Shown here: positions 1 through 9,323 of the stretch, piece by piece
Layout of the letters: every line of letters starts with the position of its first letter
Position numbering within the stretch: position 1 is the first letter of the stretch
NCBI GenBank assembly: GCA_963791635.1
Contig: CAWBTC010000017.1
Span: 1,054,001 to 1,118,000, forward strand
Direction of reading: 5' to 3'
Origin: VFMC01 sp963791635
GTDB taxonomy: Bacteria > Actinomycetota > Acidimicrobiia > Acidimicrobiales > Ilumatobacteraceae
DNA: 64,000 nt
Translations under genes and position numbers: made by a program
Notes under the pieces: model-generated
Seen by the model: the letters and a program-made list of their open reading frames with translations, nothing else
Database searches by the model: none
What the model was told of the DNA's origin: nothing

Positions 1-147
1 GTTGCCTCCGAGCGCCTCGGCGCACAGCGACACGACTCCTTGGTGCTCGGCCGCTACGCAGTGCCGTTCGGTGTGGCGTACCTCGTCGGCATGTGGCGCG
101 GGGTCGCCTTGCGGGGGCTGTCGTGGAGGCGTCGACGTGCCGGTTGA
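1..147 (+). CDS. C-terminal end of an unidentified protein (partial)
   Basis: The first forward frame is open from the window edge to a TGA at 145-147 and encodes the last 48 residues of a protein. The tail has a hydrophobic stretch (PFGVAYLVGMW) and ends in a run of arginines (SWRRRRAG), as in the tail of a membrane-linked glycosyltransferase or other membrane protein. The next gene starts inside it at GTG 137, an 11-bp overlap, so both are probably in one operon. Too little is present to name a family. Confidence 0.6.
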   Translation, partial: VASERLGAQRHDSLVLGRYAVPFGVAYLVGMWRGVALRGLSWRRRRAG

Positions 148-1231
148 GCGTCCCTTGCGGATCCTGATCTTCAACTGGAAGGACCTCGCTCACCCCGCCG
201 CCGGTGGTGCTGAGGTGTACACGGAGGGCTTCGCCCGCGAGCTCGTGCAGCGAGGCCACAGCGTCACCCTGTTCGTCGCCGCCGTGGAAGGACGACCGGC
301 GGAGGAGGTGGTCGAGGGTGTTCGGGTCATCCGGCGCGGCAGCCGGATAGGTGTGTACCGGGCCGCGCGTTCGTTCTGGAAGTCCGACGGGATCGGCAAC
401 TTCGACGCGGTGATCGACGAGGTGAACACCCGACCGTTCCTCACGCCTAGGTATGTGACGAGCGTGCCCGTGGTGGCCCTGATCCACCAGCTCGCACGCG
501 AAGTGTGGCGGTACGAGGTGCCGCTACCGGTGGGAATCGTCGGTCGCTACCTGATGGAGCCGTGGTGGCTGAGGAGCTACCGGAAGGTGCGCGTTGTCAC
601 CGACTCGCCCTCATCGGCTCAATCGTTCGAGCAGTACGGCATCGCGGGCGCGCACCCGCTGCCGATCGGCGCGGCACCGATCGAGGTGCCCGATGTCGCG
701 AAGGAGCCGGTGCCGACGGTGGTCTTCCTCGCCCGCTTGGTCGAGAGCAAGCGCCCGCATCACGTGGTCGATGCGTTCGCCCGAGTACGTGGCGAGTTCC
801 CCGAAGCCCAGCTGTGGATGATCGGTGATGGCCCGTATCGCGCCAAGCTCGAGGGGCGTCATGCCGCCGGTGTCACGTTCTTCGGTCGCGTGCCCGCTCG
901 AGAACGTGAAGAGCGCCTCGCCCGCGCACACGTGCTGGCTGCAGCGTCCGTGCGCGAGGGCTGGGGGCTCAATGTGAGCGAAGCTGCCGCGTGCGGAACG
1001 CCAACGATCGGCTACCGGGCTCCAGGACTGGTCGACTCGATCCCGGCATCCGGCGGTCATCTCGTCGACCCGACGCCCGAAGCGATGGGCGACGCGCTCG
1101 TACGGTTCTTCCGTGGTGACCTTCGCATCGACGTGCGGTCCTCACTCGTGCCGTGGGCCGAGGTCGCGGCCGCAGTCGAGTCGCACCTGTTCGCAGCGAT
1201 CGAAGACTTCCGACAGGAGCGCACACAATGA
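137..1231 (+). CDS. GT-B glycosyltransferase, GT4 family
   Basis: This 364-residue protein is predicted to transfer a sugar from a nucleotide donor during surface-glycan assembly in the cytoplasm. The N-terminal Rossmann half opens with ILIFNWKDLAHPAAGGAEVY, the usual GGAE acceptor-side loop of GT4 enzymes. The C-terminal half has VVFLARLVESKRP, GDGP and the E-x7-E donor-binding motif in EGWGLNVSEAAACGTP. The frame is open upstream to position 2, but homology begins only after GTG 137, which overlaps the preceding stop, so I place the start there. It overlaps the next methyltransferase gene by ATGA, which implies translational coupling. The sugar is not predictable. Confidence 0.85.
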   Translation: MPVERPLRILIFNWKDLAHPAAGGAEVYTEGFARELVQRGHSVTLFVAAVEGRPAEEVVEGVRVIRRGSRIGVYRAARSFWKSDGIGNFDAVIDEVNTRPFLTPRYVTSVPVVALIHQLAREVWRYEVPLPVGIVGRYLMEPWWLRSYRKVRVVTDSPSSAQSFEQYGIAGAHPLPIGAAPIEVPDVAKEPVPTVVFLARLVESKRPHHVVDAFARVRGEFPEAQLWMIGDGPYRAKLEGRHAAGVTFFGRVPAREREERLARAHVLAAASVREGWGLNVSEAAACGTPTIGYRAPGLVDSIPASGGHLVDPTPEAMGDALVRFFRGDLRIDVRSSLVPWAEVAAAVESHLFAAIEDFRQERTQ

Positions 1232-1941
1232 GCAACAAGAGCAGCACAAGGTTCTACGGCCAGATCTCGATGGGGGAGGGTTGGGTGGCCAACCCGGTGC
1301 TCGAGGTGCAGGCTGGCTTCATCGAGCGTCGCCTCGGAGGTCTCCCGTCGGGTCGGATCCTCGATCTCGGGTGTGGTCACGGTTCGAACAGCCGCGTGCT
1401 CTTCGGCGACCGACCCGACCTCGATGTGATCGGCCTCGACGTGTCGGCCAAGGCAGTGACCGGGTACCTGGAGGTGCGGCCTGGTCTCGTCGGCGATGCT
1501 GAGCACCTGCCCTTCACCTCCGACAGCTTCGACCTCGTCGTGAGCGACGACGTGGTCGAGCACCTCGTGGACACTGATGGCTACGCGCGAGAGATCCACC
1601 GCGTGTTGAAGCCGGGGGGTCACCTGGCTCTGTCGACTCCCAACCTGGCGGCTTGGTTCAACCGGATCTCACTGCTCGTCGGCCTGCAACCGGCCTACTC
1701 CGAGGTGAGCTTCGAGAAGGTGTTCGGTCGCCCCGGCAGCGACATCGTGGGCCACCTGCGCCTGTTCACCTGCACGTCGGTCGTGCAGTTCCTCGAGTAC
1801 CACGGCTTCGACGTGATCGAGGTGCGCTCAGCCCCGTTTGGCGCGCTGCCGACGCCGGCGCGTCAGATCGACAAGGTGGCTGCCAAGCTGCCCAAGCTCG
1901 GGGCCAACACCGTGGTGCTGGCCCGAGCACGCATCAGTTAG
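1228..1941 (+). CDS. class I SAM-dependent methyltransferase
   Basis: A 237-residue methyltransferase. The SAM-binding motif I is ILDLGCGHGSNSR near residue 40, followed by the acidic end of strand 2 (VIGLDVSAK). Motif post-I lies in FDLVVSDDVVEHL, and RVLKPGGHLALSTPN is typical of the Methyltransf_11 group. The start ATG 1228 overlaps the stop of the glycosyltransferase gene (ATGA), so the two are probably co-translated. The acceptor is likely a sugar or lipid intermediate of the glycan pathway, but this rests on context alone. The gene converges on fcl with only 7 bp between the stops. Confidence 0.85.
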   Translation: MSNKSSTRFYGQISMGEGWVANPVLEVQAGFIERRLGGLPSGRILDLGCGHGSNSRVLFGDRPDLDVIGLDVSAKAVTGYLEVRPGLVGDAEHLPFTSDSFDLVVSDDVVEHLVDTDGYAREIHRVLKPGGHLALSTPNLAAWFNRISLLVGLQPAYSEVSFEKVFGRPGSDIVGHLRLFTCTSVVQFLEYHGFDVIEVRSAPFGALPTPARQIDKVAAKLPKLGANTVVLARARIS

Positions 1942-1948
1942 TCGTCCG

Positions 1949-2935
1949 TCACGCGGGCAGCGGGGCGGGGGCCTTTGCGATGCCCCGGGCGTGGTCGAAG
2001 TTGGCCTCGAGCCACGCATATGTCTGGTCGATGCCAGTGCGGAGGCTGGTGCCGTGGGTCCAGCCAGCGTCGGTGAGCTTGGAAACGTCGAGCAGCTTGC
2101 GAGGCGCTCCGTCGGGTTTGCCCGAGTCCCAGCTGATCGTGGCCGTCGGGTGGATCACGTCGATGAGGGTCTCGGCGAGCTCCTTGATCGACACCTCCAC
2201 ACCGGTGCCGACGTTGATGTGGCCGTCATCCTCGTAGTGCTCCATCAGGAAGACGCAGGCATCGGCCAGATCGTCGACGTAGAGGAACTCGCGCATTGCG
2301 GAACCGGTGCCCCACACCTCGATCTCGTTGCGACCCTCGAGCTTGGCCTCGAGCACCTTGCGCATCAGAGCTGGCAGGACATGCGAAGTCTCCAAGTCGA
2401 AGTTGTCGTTCGGGCCGTAGAGGTTGGTTGGCATGCCCGAGATGAAGTTGCAGCCGTACTGCTTGCGGTAGGCCTGGCACAACTTGATTCCGGCGATCTT
2501 CGCGATGGCATACGGCTCGTTGGTCGGCTCGAGGAGCCCCGTGAGCAATGCGTCCTCGGTCATCGGCTGCGTCGCAAGGCGTGGGTAGATGCACGAGCTG
2601 CCGAGGTACAACAGCTTCTTCACCTGGTACAAGTAGCTCGCATGTACGACGGTGGCGTGGATCATCATGTTGTCGTAGATGAAGTCCGCCGGACGGTTCG
2701 CGTTGGCCCAGATGCCGCCGACGGTTCCGGCCACGAGGTACACGTAGTCGGGGCGGTTGGCCCGGAACCAGTAGTTCACGGCAGCCTGGTCGCGGAGATC
2801 GAGCTGCTCGCGGCTCGCGGTGAGCACATGGGTGAAACCCGCCTGCTCCAGACGGCGGACGACCGCGGCGCCCACCAACCCGTGGTGACCTGCGACGTAG
2901 ATCTTGGCGTCGCGGGGGGTGCTGATCTCGAACAT
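1949..2935 (-). CDS. fcl: GDP-L-fucose synthase
   Basis: The enzyme converts GDP-4-keto-6-deoxy-D-mannose to GDP-L-fucose by 3,5-epimerisation and NADPH-dependent reduction. This 328-residue protein shows the extended-SDR nucleotide motif (GHHGLVGAAV), the family signature GTVGGIWANANRPADFI, the catalytic serine region SSCIYP and the YAIAK Tyr-x3-Lys pair, then GMPTNLYGPNDNFD. I start at ATG 2935: an AGGAGG Shine-Dalgarno lies 5 nt upstream, and the possible GTG at 2950 would put that site inside the gene. Its partner gmd lies at 15402, so the fucose pathway is split across the cluster. The family assignment is secure. Confidence 0.95.
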   Translation of the reverse strand: MFEISTPRDAKIYVAGHHGLVGAAVVRRLEQAGFTHVLTASREQLDLRDQAAVNYWFRANRPDYVYLVAGTVGGIWANANRPADFIYDNMMIHATVVHASYLYQVKKLLYLGSSCIYPRLATQPMTEDALLTGLLEPTNEPYAIAKIAGIKLCQAYRKQYGCNFISGMPTNLYGPNDNFDLETSHVLPALMRKVLEAKLEGRNEIEVWGTGSAMREFLYVDDLADACVFLMEHYEDDGHINVGTGVEVSIKELAETLIDVIHPTATISWDSGKPDGAPRKLLDVSKLTDAGWTHGTSLRTGIDQTYAWLEANFDHARGIAKAPAPLPA

Positions 2936-3016
2936 GGCAGCCTCCTGCACAGGGGTGTGACCGAGGGGCCACGATAGTGGCTGGCGGTCGACCTACGCTG
3001 TCGCCGAGGAGGGTCC

Positions 3017-4267
3017 GTGGCGATCGAGGAACAGGAAACGACAGTCGATGCCAAGCTCGTCACCCGCTCGAGCGGCGTGGTGATCGGCATTGCGATGGTG
3101 GTGGCCAACCTCGCCAACTACGGCTTCCAGATCGTCGTCGGGCGGTTTCTCACCGTCGCCGAGTACGGCCTCCTGACCGGCCTGATGGCGGTGATCACGG
3201 TGATCACGGTCTCAGGCTCCGCACTCCAGACCACAGCAGCGCGTGCCATCGCGACCGGCGAGCACGAGGAGGGCGGCCACTTCATCGATGGCCTCACTCG
3301 GTCGACGTTGATGGTGTGCGTGGCGCTCATCGGCGTTTCGGTGCTGATCTCGCCGATCGCGTCGCGGTTCTTCAACATCGGCTCGCTTCCGCTGATACTG
3401 CTCGGCGTGTTCGTTGTCCCGGCGGCAGTCGACTCCATCGCGATCGGCCGCTTGCAGGGCCTGCAGCGCTTCACCGGCATGGCGCTGTACACCACGGCGC
3501 AAGCGATCGCGAAGGTGGCGGTCGCCACTGCGGTCCTCGCCGTCGGGTTCCGTGCCACGGGCTTGGTCGCCGGACTGGTGCTGTCGTCGACATTCGTCGC
3601 AGTGCTCGGCCTGCGAGCGACGCACGATGCAGGTGCGATCGATACGCATGCGCTGGACCCCGACGTGCGACGGGCGTTCTTCGCCTACACGCTGTTCTGG
3701 TTCATCCTCGGCGCCGACGTGTTGTTCGCCCGAGCGTTCTTCATCGATACCGACGCTGGCATCTACGGCGCCGCGGCGGTGCTCGGCAAGGCCGTGCTGT
3801 GGGTGCCTGTGGTCATTGCGCAGTTGATCTTCCCGCGCCTCGCCAAGAACTCGAAGGACGGTGAGTCGGTGTCCGACCTCGCCGTGCGCGCAGCGGCTGT
3901 GGTCGCCGTCGTGGTCGGCGTGTCCGTGGTGGCGTTGTACATGATGGGCGACTTGCTGTTCACCACGTTGTACGGCGAGCGATATGCCGCAGCTGCGGAC
4001 ACGGCCTGGAAGATCGGTCTCGCTGTCGCACCGCTCGCCCTCTTGAACCTGCTGATCCAGCACTTCCTTGCTCGCCAGCAGGGCCACTTCCTCGGCTGGA
4101 TGCTCGCCGTCGGCGTCGTAGAGGTGCTCGCCCTGTACCTCGGCCCCAAGACCGACAACTTCTACGCGGGCGTGCTCGCAGCGTCAGGCATCGTGCTGTT
4201 GGCGGTCACGGTGCCGACCCATGCCTGGAGGCGCACGGCCCGGACGCTGTTGCGCCGCTCTGCCTGA
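3017..4267 (+). CDS. polysaccharide flippase-like membrane protein (Wzx/MOP type)
   Basis: A 416-residue polytopic protein with about twelve hydrophobic segments. It begins with the MOP-superfamily pattern of a conserved first helix followed by NYGFQIVVGRFLTVAEYGLL, which is typical of oligosaccharide-repeat flippases. Such proteins move lipid-linked oligosaccharides across the plasma membrane. The GTG start at 3017 is preceded by GAGGAGGG and gives the shortest complete first helix. The gene diverges from fcl. The region also encodes an ABC-type glycan exporter, so two export routes may serve different glycans. Confidence 0.8.
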   Translation: MAIEEQETTVDAKLVTRSSGVVIGIAMVVANLANYGFQIVVGRFLTVAEYGLLTGLMAVITVITVSGSALQTTAARAIATGEHEEGGHFIDGLTRSTLMVCVALIGVSVLISPIASRFFNIGSLPLILLGVFVVPAAVDSIAIGRLQGLQRFTGMALYTTAQAIAKVAVATAVLAVGFRATGLVAGLVLSSTFVAVLGLRATHDAGAIDTHALDPDVRRAFFAYTLFWFILGADVLFARAFFIDTDAGIYGAAAVLGKAVLWVPVVIAQLIFPRLAKNSKDGESVSDLAVRAAAVVAVVVGVSVVALYMMGDLLFTTLYGERYAAAADTAWKIGLAVAPLALLNLLIQHFLARQQGHFLGWMLAVGVVEVLALYLGPKTDNFYAGVLAASGIVLLAVTVPTHAWRRTARTLLRRSA

Positions 4268-4281
4268 CGCAAGACCTTGCC

Positions 4282-4306
4282 GGTCAGGTCTGGTCAGGTC
4301 AGGTCA
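4282..4306. repeat. 5-bp tandem repeat (GGTCA x5)
   Basis: Five consecutive 5-bp units, GGTCA with one GGTCT variant, fill the short spacer between two convergent genes and touch the 3' end of the DUF268 gene. No function is evident. It is one of many short tandem arrays in this window. Confidence 0.8.
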
Positions 4307-5065
4307 GCCGCGGCGACGGAAGTGGTAGAGGCCGACGGCGTACTCCATGGCGGCGATGTCGTCCGGGTCCGCCGGCGAGATCGTGCCGTCGGCGACGATC
4401 GCGAACTCCACGAGATCGAAGTCGGTCAGCGTCTCGATCGCCAGGCGCGGATCGATCACACGGTGTGCGTTGAAGACCACGCGGGCTCGGCCCACGGGAT
4501 AACCGACGTAGAGGTGGCCCCCAGGTGTCACGGTTCCGCCGAGCGCCGTGAGGCCTTTGATATGGCCGATGGCGTCGAGCGGGTCGCCGTAGCGCCCGAG
4601 CCCGAAGTGCTCGAGGGCGTGGAAGCTCGACACCGACGCGGCGCTGATGCCGTCGAGCACCGAGGCATCGGCCTGCACGAAGCGGAGTCCTTCGACCGTT
4701 GACACGAGCGGCCGGATGTCGACCACGTCGACGGTGGTGAACGTCAGCAGGTGGGCGACGAGGCCGTCGATGCGCGACCCGACGTCCAGGTGCCGCTCGG
4801 GTTGCTGACGCTGGATCTGCCGTGCAGCCCAGAGGTCGGCGAGGAAGTACTCGCCGATCGTTCCGGCCGAGTCGCGTGCATCGGTGAGGGCCGGCAGGGC
4901 CTCGCGCAGTCTCGGCGGCGGCGTGCCCGCAGCCTTGCTCAGACGACGGAACTCGCGATGCTGGCGCACGAAGCGGGGCGTGTTCGCGATCGCCCGCACG
5001 GTTGCCCGCGGGTCGATGCCGGCGAGTGCGAGGGTGAGGCCGGCGCGGCGGGCGCCATCACGCAT
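4304..5065 (-). CDS. DUF268 family protein
   Basis: A 253-residue protein that I assign to DUF268 by the hallmark block SSFHALEHFGLGRYGDPLD followed by the glycine-rich PGGHLYVGYPVGRARVVFNAHR and DFDLVEFAIVADG. The fold resembles a Rossmann methyltransferase (LDVGSRIDGLVAHLL, VDVVDIRP). DUF268 proteins are often found with glycan and glycosyltransferase genes; their activity is not known to me. The frame stays open upstream through a neighbouring gene, but homology begins at MRDGARRAG, so the ATG at 5065 is taken as the start. No convincing Shine-Dalgarno is seen. Confidence 0.75.
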   Translation of the reverse strand: MRDGARRAGLTLALAGIDPRATVRAIANTPRFVRQHREFRRLSKAAGTPPPRLREALPALTDARDSAGTIGEYFLADLWAARQIQRQQPERHLDVGSRIDGLVAHLLTFTTVDVVDIRPLVSTVEGLRFVQADASVLDGISAASVSSFHALEHFGLGRYGDPLDAIGHIKGLTALGGTVTPGGHLYVGYPVGRARVVFNAHRVIDPRLAIETLTDFDLVEFAIVADGTISPADPDDIAAMEYAVGLYHFRRRG

Positions 5066-5108
5066 GGATGATCGTTCCCGACATCCGACGGACACTAGCG
5101 GCAGGCCG

Positions 5109-5624
5109 TCAGCTCGCCGAGGCTTCCACGGCGAGCAACTGGAAGTGGATAGAGCGGGGGTCGTCGCCCACCGGATCGCACGCGGGACCGTCGGGCGTGA
5201 GCGTGACCGTGACGGCGTCGAGTGGCCCGACCGAGACGTCGGGCACCTGCACGTCGGTGGCGCCACCCGGTTCCAACTCGATCTCCTGCGGCGATCCGAC
5301 GCCCTCCAGGGTGATGGTGCCGCCCTCGCCACACGGGCCGTCGACCGCGAGGAAGCGGAGGACAGCATTGATCGGGACTGCCGTGGTGTTGCCGATGCTG
5401 ATGGTCGCGGCCGATGCATCGATCGTCCAGAACGGGGCGCCATCGGCGGTCTCGCTGCCGATCGAGGCGCCGTCGACGGCGATGACGATCGGCGTTGGCG
5501 TTGGGGTTGGCGGGATTGGCAGTTCGTCGCGGACCGCAAGCGATCCGAGCAGCACGACACCGAGGCCGACGGTGAGCGCACCCACCGCAGGCACGTTCCG
5601 CAGTCGTTGCCACCGGCCATCCAT
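5109..5624 (-). CDS. membrane-anchored extracytoplasmic protein, unknown function
   Basis: A 171-residue protein with a short basic N-terminus (MDGRWQRLRN), one hydrophobic helix (about residues 13-31), a PTPTPTP linker and a beta-rich outer domain with regular Val/Thr strands. The layout suggests a single-pass protein with an immunoglobulin-like domain outside the membrane. A TAGCGT box lies 8 nt before ATG 5624, with no Shine-Dalgarno, which fits near-leaderless expression. It lies 43 bp upstream of the DUF268 gene on the same strand. I recognise no named family. Confidence 0.6.
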   Translation of the reverse strand: MDGRWQRLRNVPAVGALTVGLGVVLLGSLAVRDELPIPPTPTPTPIVIAVDGASIGSETADGAPFWTIDASAATISIGNTTAVPINAVLRFLAVDGPCGEGGTITLEGVGSPQEIELEPGGATDVQVPDVSVGPLDAVTVTLTPDGPACDPVGDDPRSIHFQLLAVEASAS

Positions 5625-5686
5625 CGGCCCGAACGCTAGCCGGGGTTCATCGTGTCACTTCGGTGCCCGGTGCTACGGTTCGCCCG

Positions 5687-7217
5687 ATGTCGAGCAGGGG
5701 GCGGTGGCCGCGACCAACGCTGCGCTCATGGATCGAGGCGACGGTGTACCTCGGTGTCTCGATCGTGCTGCTCTATCCCGTGCTGGCCGCTCCGGTGATG
5801 GCCGACGACCTGTTCAACCCGTACTCACAGTTCGACGTCGCCGGCCCCGGGATTGCTGCGGCGGTCGACTTCGGCTGGAGCGCTTCCACGCAGGGAGGCA
5901 GCTTTCGGATCCTCGGGACGGTCACCGGCGCGGTCTACAACTGGCTCTGGCTCAGTACCGCCGCCTGGTTCGGTCTCGATCCCGCCGCCTTCTTCGCGAT
6001 CACGAAGTACGTGGTGTTCGTGCTGTGCGCGGCGGCAATCGGGTGGTGCTGGTGCGGTCTGAGCGAGTACTGCAGCAGGTCGATCCGGTTTCGGACGGCA
6101 TTCGTGTGGGTGTCGTTCGTGCTGTTCTCCACCGTGCAGATCCATGCGCTGTGGTCGAACGACCCGGTCGCGAGTTACCCGCTGGCCGGGTACGGCGCCG
6201 CCGCACTCGGGTTCGTGCTCATCGGCTCAGCCGCGCGGTTGGCGCAACGTCGCTCACCACGCAGCATCGTGCTCACCGCCCTCTGTGCCGGTGCCGCCGT
6301 GTTGTACTACGAACTCAACATCGGTGCGGTCATGGCATCGTTCGGCCTGCTGGCCGTCTCCTGGTGGCAGGCGCGTCGCGAGCGGCGCCCCGGGGCAGGC
6401 TCGATCGCGGTGGCCGGGCTGGCTGGTGGCCGGTCTGCCGGCAGCACTGGTGCTGTTCGGCCGAACCGTCACCGGCGAGCGGTCGACCGCGTACGCGGGC
6501 ACAACGATCCGACTGTCGGGTGCTGCCGCCACCTTCGCACGTGGTGCGATCACGTCCCTGCCCGGCGCGGCATGGCAGCGGTCCAGCGATGCTCTCGGTG
6601 GCCGGGTGGGGTTGGTGTTCTTCGTGTTCGGTACGACGGCGTTGTGTCTCTGCGCCGGCTCGTGGTGGTTGACGTCGGGTGATTGCGCGCCAAGAGAGCC
6701 GACAGAGCCGACAGAGCCGATCCCGATGTCGCTGTTGTCGAGTGTGTCGTGCGTGCTTGCAGTGACGGTCTCTGCGACGTTCGCACTCGCGCTGCAGTCG
6801 GTCACCATCAAGGTGCAGGACGAGGCGCCAGGCCTTGGGTACGTGTACACGTGGTACGCGATGACGTCGTCGGCCGTCGCTCTCGGTCTCGCAGTGGTGG
6901 CCCGGGCGGCGTGGGTCCGACGCGGCGAGACGGTGGCCCGGGTGGTGCTCGCCATCGGTGTGTCGGTGCTGTTCGTGCAGAACACCGTGAACTGGCGCTT
7001 GTCGGAGCAGTTGGTGGTGAACTACGGCAAGAACGTCAGGCTCGTCGATGCCTTCGACGACGGGGTGCCTGCTGTTCAAAGGTGTGCGGCGCTGTTGCAC
7101 TGGCAGGCCACCGTCTGGCCCGACTACTATGAGCAGGGCGTCACCGACGGGATCTCCGAGGCATTCGATTTCTACTTCGACGAGCCGTTCTGCCCGCTCG
7201 TCGAGACCGAGGACTGA
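5687..7217 (+). pseudogene. polytopic membrane protein, frame broken by one extra base
   Basis: Two overlapping frames join into one membrane protein of about 509 residues. The first half (from ATG 5687) has several transmembrane segments and reads sensibly to SIAVAG near 6415; the second half continues in the +1 frame from WLVAGLPAALVLFGR and ends in a soluble tail (DGISEAFDFYFDEPF). Removing one base between 6416 and 6420 restores a single open frame. A loop contains EPTEPTEP from a 9-bp repeat. The TACGGT box 7 nt before the ATG suggests a leaderless start. It resembles polytopic proteins of glycan clusters (GT-C-like), without a clear family. A sequencing error is as likely as a real mutation. 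Confidence 0.6.
6695..6721. repeat. 9-bp tandem repeat in coding sequence (x3)
   Basis: Three units of AGAGCCGAC (the last ends in T) encode EPTEPTEP in a hydrophilic loop of the membrane protein. The unit length preserves the frame. Confidence 0.85.
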
Positions 7218-7244
7218 ACTGGTACGACCGACCGCCGCCAGTAT

Positions 7245-7270
7245 CAGTGATCAGGGCCAGTGATCAGGAC
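7245..7270. repeat. 13-bp direct repeat between convergent genes
   Basis: Two adjacent 13-bp copies of CAGTGATCAGGRC lie between the membrane-protein gene and the convergent glycosyltransferase gene; the second copy contains that gene's stop codon. TGATCA is itself palindromic, but the stem is too short to call a terminator. Confidence 0.7.
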
Positions 7271-8010
7271 AGCCAGCTGCCATCTGCCATGCCGGCCTTT
7301 CGGCGTCCACGCAGTGCGAAGAGGTCGCGGAGCACGTTGACCACGGCGCCGGTGCCGGTGGTGCTGGAGAACTTGTAGTCCAGTTCGAGCGGGCCCTCGA
7401 TCACCTTGAAGTGATGGTCGTTGGCGAGCACCAGCAACTCGAGGTCGTACGCGAACCCCTCGCTCGTCACGTGTGGCAGGCAGGTGGTCAGCAACGGGGC
7501 GCGGAAGACCTTGAGGCCGGTCTGCGTGTCGGAGACGCTGAGATCGAACAGGGCGCGGATCAACAGGCGCAGCACGCTGCTCTGGATCCGACGAAACCGC
7601 GGGTAGGACACGTGGGAGTCGGGGTGCACCTTGGAGGCCACCACCGCGTCGGCCGGCGTACGCTCCAGGAGGTCGAGCATCGGGGCGATGCTGTCCGGGT
7701 GGATGTCGAGATCGGCATCGATGAACACGACCACCTCGCCTCGGGCCAGGCCTGCGCCATGTTTGATCGCGAAACCCTTGCCTCGGTTGGGCTCGTAGTG
7801 CACGACGATGAGATGCTCGTGGCCGAACTCGATGGCGCGTGCCTCGGTGCCATCAGTGTTGCCGTCAGACACGACGATGACTTCATAGGTGCGGCCGATC
7901 TCGTCGAGCGCCTTGGTGAGCCGACGGAGCGCCTCGCCGATCGTCTCGGCCTCGCGGTACGCAGGGACCACCACCGAGAGCGAAGGCGCAGGGGAATCGT
8001 CGGTCGACAT
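7264..8010 (-). CDS. GT2 family glycosyltransferase, DPM1-like
   Basis: A 248-residue GT-A enzyme resembling dolichyl/polyprenyl-phosphate sugar transferases, which load a sugar onto the lipid carrier at the inner membrane face. Motifs are LSVVVPAYREAETIGEAL at the N-terminus, VVSDGNTDGT, the metal-binding DADLDIHPD, and the DTQTGLKVFR segment typical of the DPM1/DPG synthase group. It has no transmembrane tail, unlike GtrB-type members. The start is ATG 8010; the frame is open upstream, but homology begins here. It diverges from the GT4 gene at 8116. Confidence 0.85.
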   Translation of the reverse strand: MSTDDSPAPSLSVVVPAYREAETIGEALRRLTKALDEIGRTYEVIVVSDGNTDGTEARAIEFGHEHLIVVHYEPNRGKGFAIKHGAGLARGEVVVFIDADLDIHPDSIAPMLDLLERTPADAVVASKVHPDSHVSYPRFRRIQSSVLRLLIRALFDLSVSDTQTGLKVFRAPLLTTCLPHVTSEGFAYDLELLVLANDHHFKVIEGPLELDYKFSSTTGTGAVVNVLRDLFALRGRRKAGMADGSWLS

Positions 8011-8115
8011 CACGCCCAGTCTGCCACTGCCATCGTTCGGCACCTTGCACACCTCGCGGCGAGGCTGTGGTCTACAGTCGAATGACTGTGCGGCCACACG
8101 TCTCGAGGATCCACC

Positions 8116-9315
8116 GTGGCTGACGCGGACCGACCGGATCTGGACCCCGTCCCACTGCGCGGCGGCCGGTTCATCGTGGCCACGAGCGGTTTCGCTGACG
8201 GGCCGTCGAAGGCACTCGGCAGGTTTCTGGTCGAGTCGGGCGCTGCCACGGTTCATGTCGTCACGCACCCGCTCGTGCCTGAGGGACCGGGCGAACACCG
8301 CGTCGACGAGCTGGTGTCGGGTGCCGTCCGGGTCGCCCGTCGGCCGAACAAGCCACCGCTCACCTACCTGTTCGACCCGGTCACGCCGCTGCGACTGCCG
8401 GCGGCCGACGTCTGGGTGAGCTTCAACTGCCTCGTCACCGCTCAGGGTCTCCTCCGCCGACGCGCCGGACGGGTGCGGCACGTGATCCACTGGAGCGTCG
8501 ACTTCGTACCGGAGCGCTTTGGCACGAACCTGTTGACCAGGGTCTACGAGCGCCTCGACAAGTGGGCTGTCACGTCGTCGGATGCTCGGGTGGAGCTGTC
8601 GGATGCCGCGTATCACGGGCGGCTCGAGGCCTACGGGCTCACGGCTGCCAGGTGCCCCGCGGAGATCGTGCCGATGGGGTCGTGGATCGACGAGGCACCG
8701 CGCACCGGCCCCGATCGCCTCGTCGCGCCGCGACTCGTGTTCCTCGGCCACCTCGTCGAACGCATGGGAGTGTCGCTCGTGGTGCACCTCGCTGCGGAGC
8801 TCCGTCGCCGTGGCCGCGCCGTGCCGATCGACGTGGTGGGAGGCGGACCGATGCTCGAAGGCCTACGTGCCCTTGCATCCCAGAAGCAGGTGGACGATCT
8901 CGTGATGTTCCACGGTTTCGTCGCCGATTTCGCTGAGGTCGAACGTGTGCTCTCCGCCGGTGTCGTGGCCCTCGCCCCGTACGAGACGGACGAGTCGTCG
9001 TTCAGCCGCTTTGCAGATCCCGGCAAGCTCAAGGCGTACCTCGGAGCCGCGCTGCCGATCCTGCTCACTCCAGTGCCCCCCAACGCCACGGAGCTCGTCG
9101 ACCATGCGGGGGCCGAGCTCCTCGAGCCCACCGCCACCGCCTTTGCCGATGCGGTTTGCCGGCTGCTCGACGACCCCGCCGAGTGGCGTCGACGCCATCG
9201 AGCAGCGGAGAAGCACGCGCGACAGTACGACTGGAACAGCATGTTTCGGAGTGCGTTGCCGCGACTCGGCATCTCGCTCGAATCGAAGACCACCGCCGAT
9301 CAGCCCCCGAGGTGA
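8116..9315 (+). CDS. GT-B glycosyltransferase, GT4 family
   Basis: A 399-residue GT4-type enzyme. The N-terminal half contains VATSGFADGPSKALGRFLV. The C-terminal half has LVFLGHLVERMGV, VVGGGPMLEGL, HGFVADF and ALAPYETDESSFSRFADPGKLKAYLGAALPI, so the usual E-x7-E is modified, as in some GT4 branches. The GTG start at 8116 is the first in-frame start near the homology. The next gene begins 8 bp after its stop, so it probably leads an operon with the FkbM-glycosyltransferase fusion. Confidence 0.8.
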   Translation: MADADRPDLDPVPLRGGRFIVATSGFADGPSKALGRFLVESGAATVHVVTHPLVPEGPGEHRVDELVSGAVRVARRPNKPPLTYLFDPVTPLRLPAADVWVSFNCLVTAQGLLRRRAGRVRHVIHWSVDFVPERFGTNLLTRVYERLDKWAVTSSDARVELSDAAYHGRLEAYGLTAARCPAEIVPMGSWIDEAPRTGPDRLVAPRLVFLGHLVERMGVSLVVHLAAELRRRGRAVPIDVVGGGPMLEGLRALASQKQVDDLVMFHGFVADFAEVERVLSAGVVALAPYETDESSFSRFADPGKLKAYLGAALPILLTPVPPNATELVDHAGAELLEPTATAFADAVCRLLDDPAEWRRRHRAAEKHARQYDWNSMFRSALPRLGISLESKTTADQPPR

Positions 9316-9323
9316 CGTTTCAC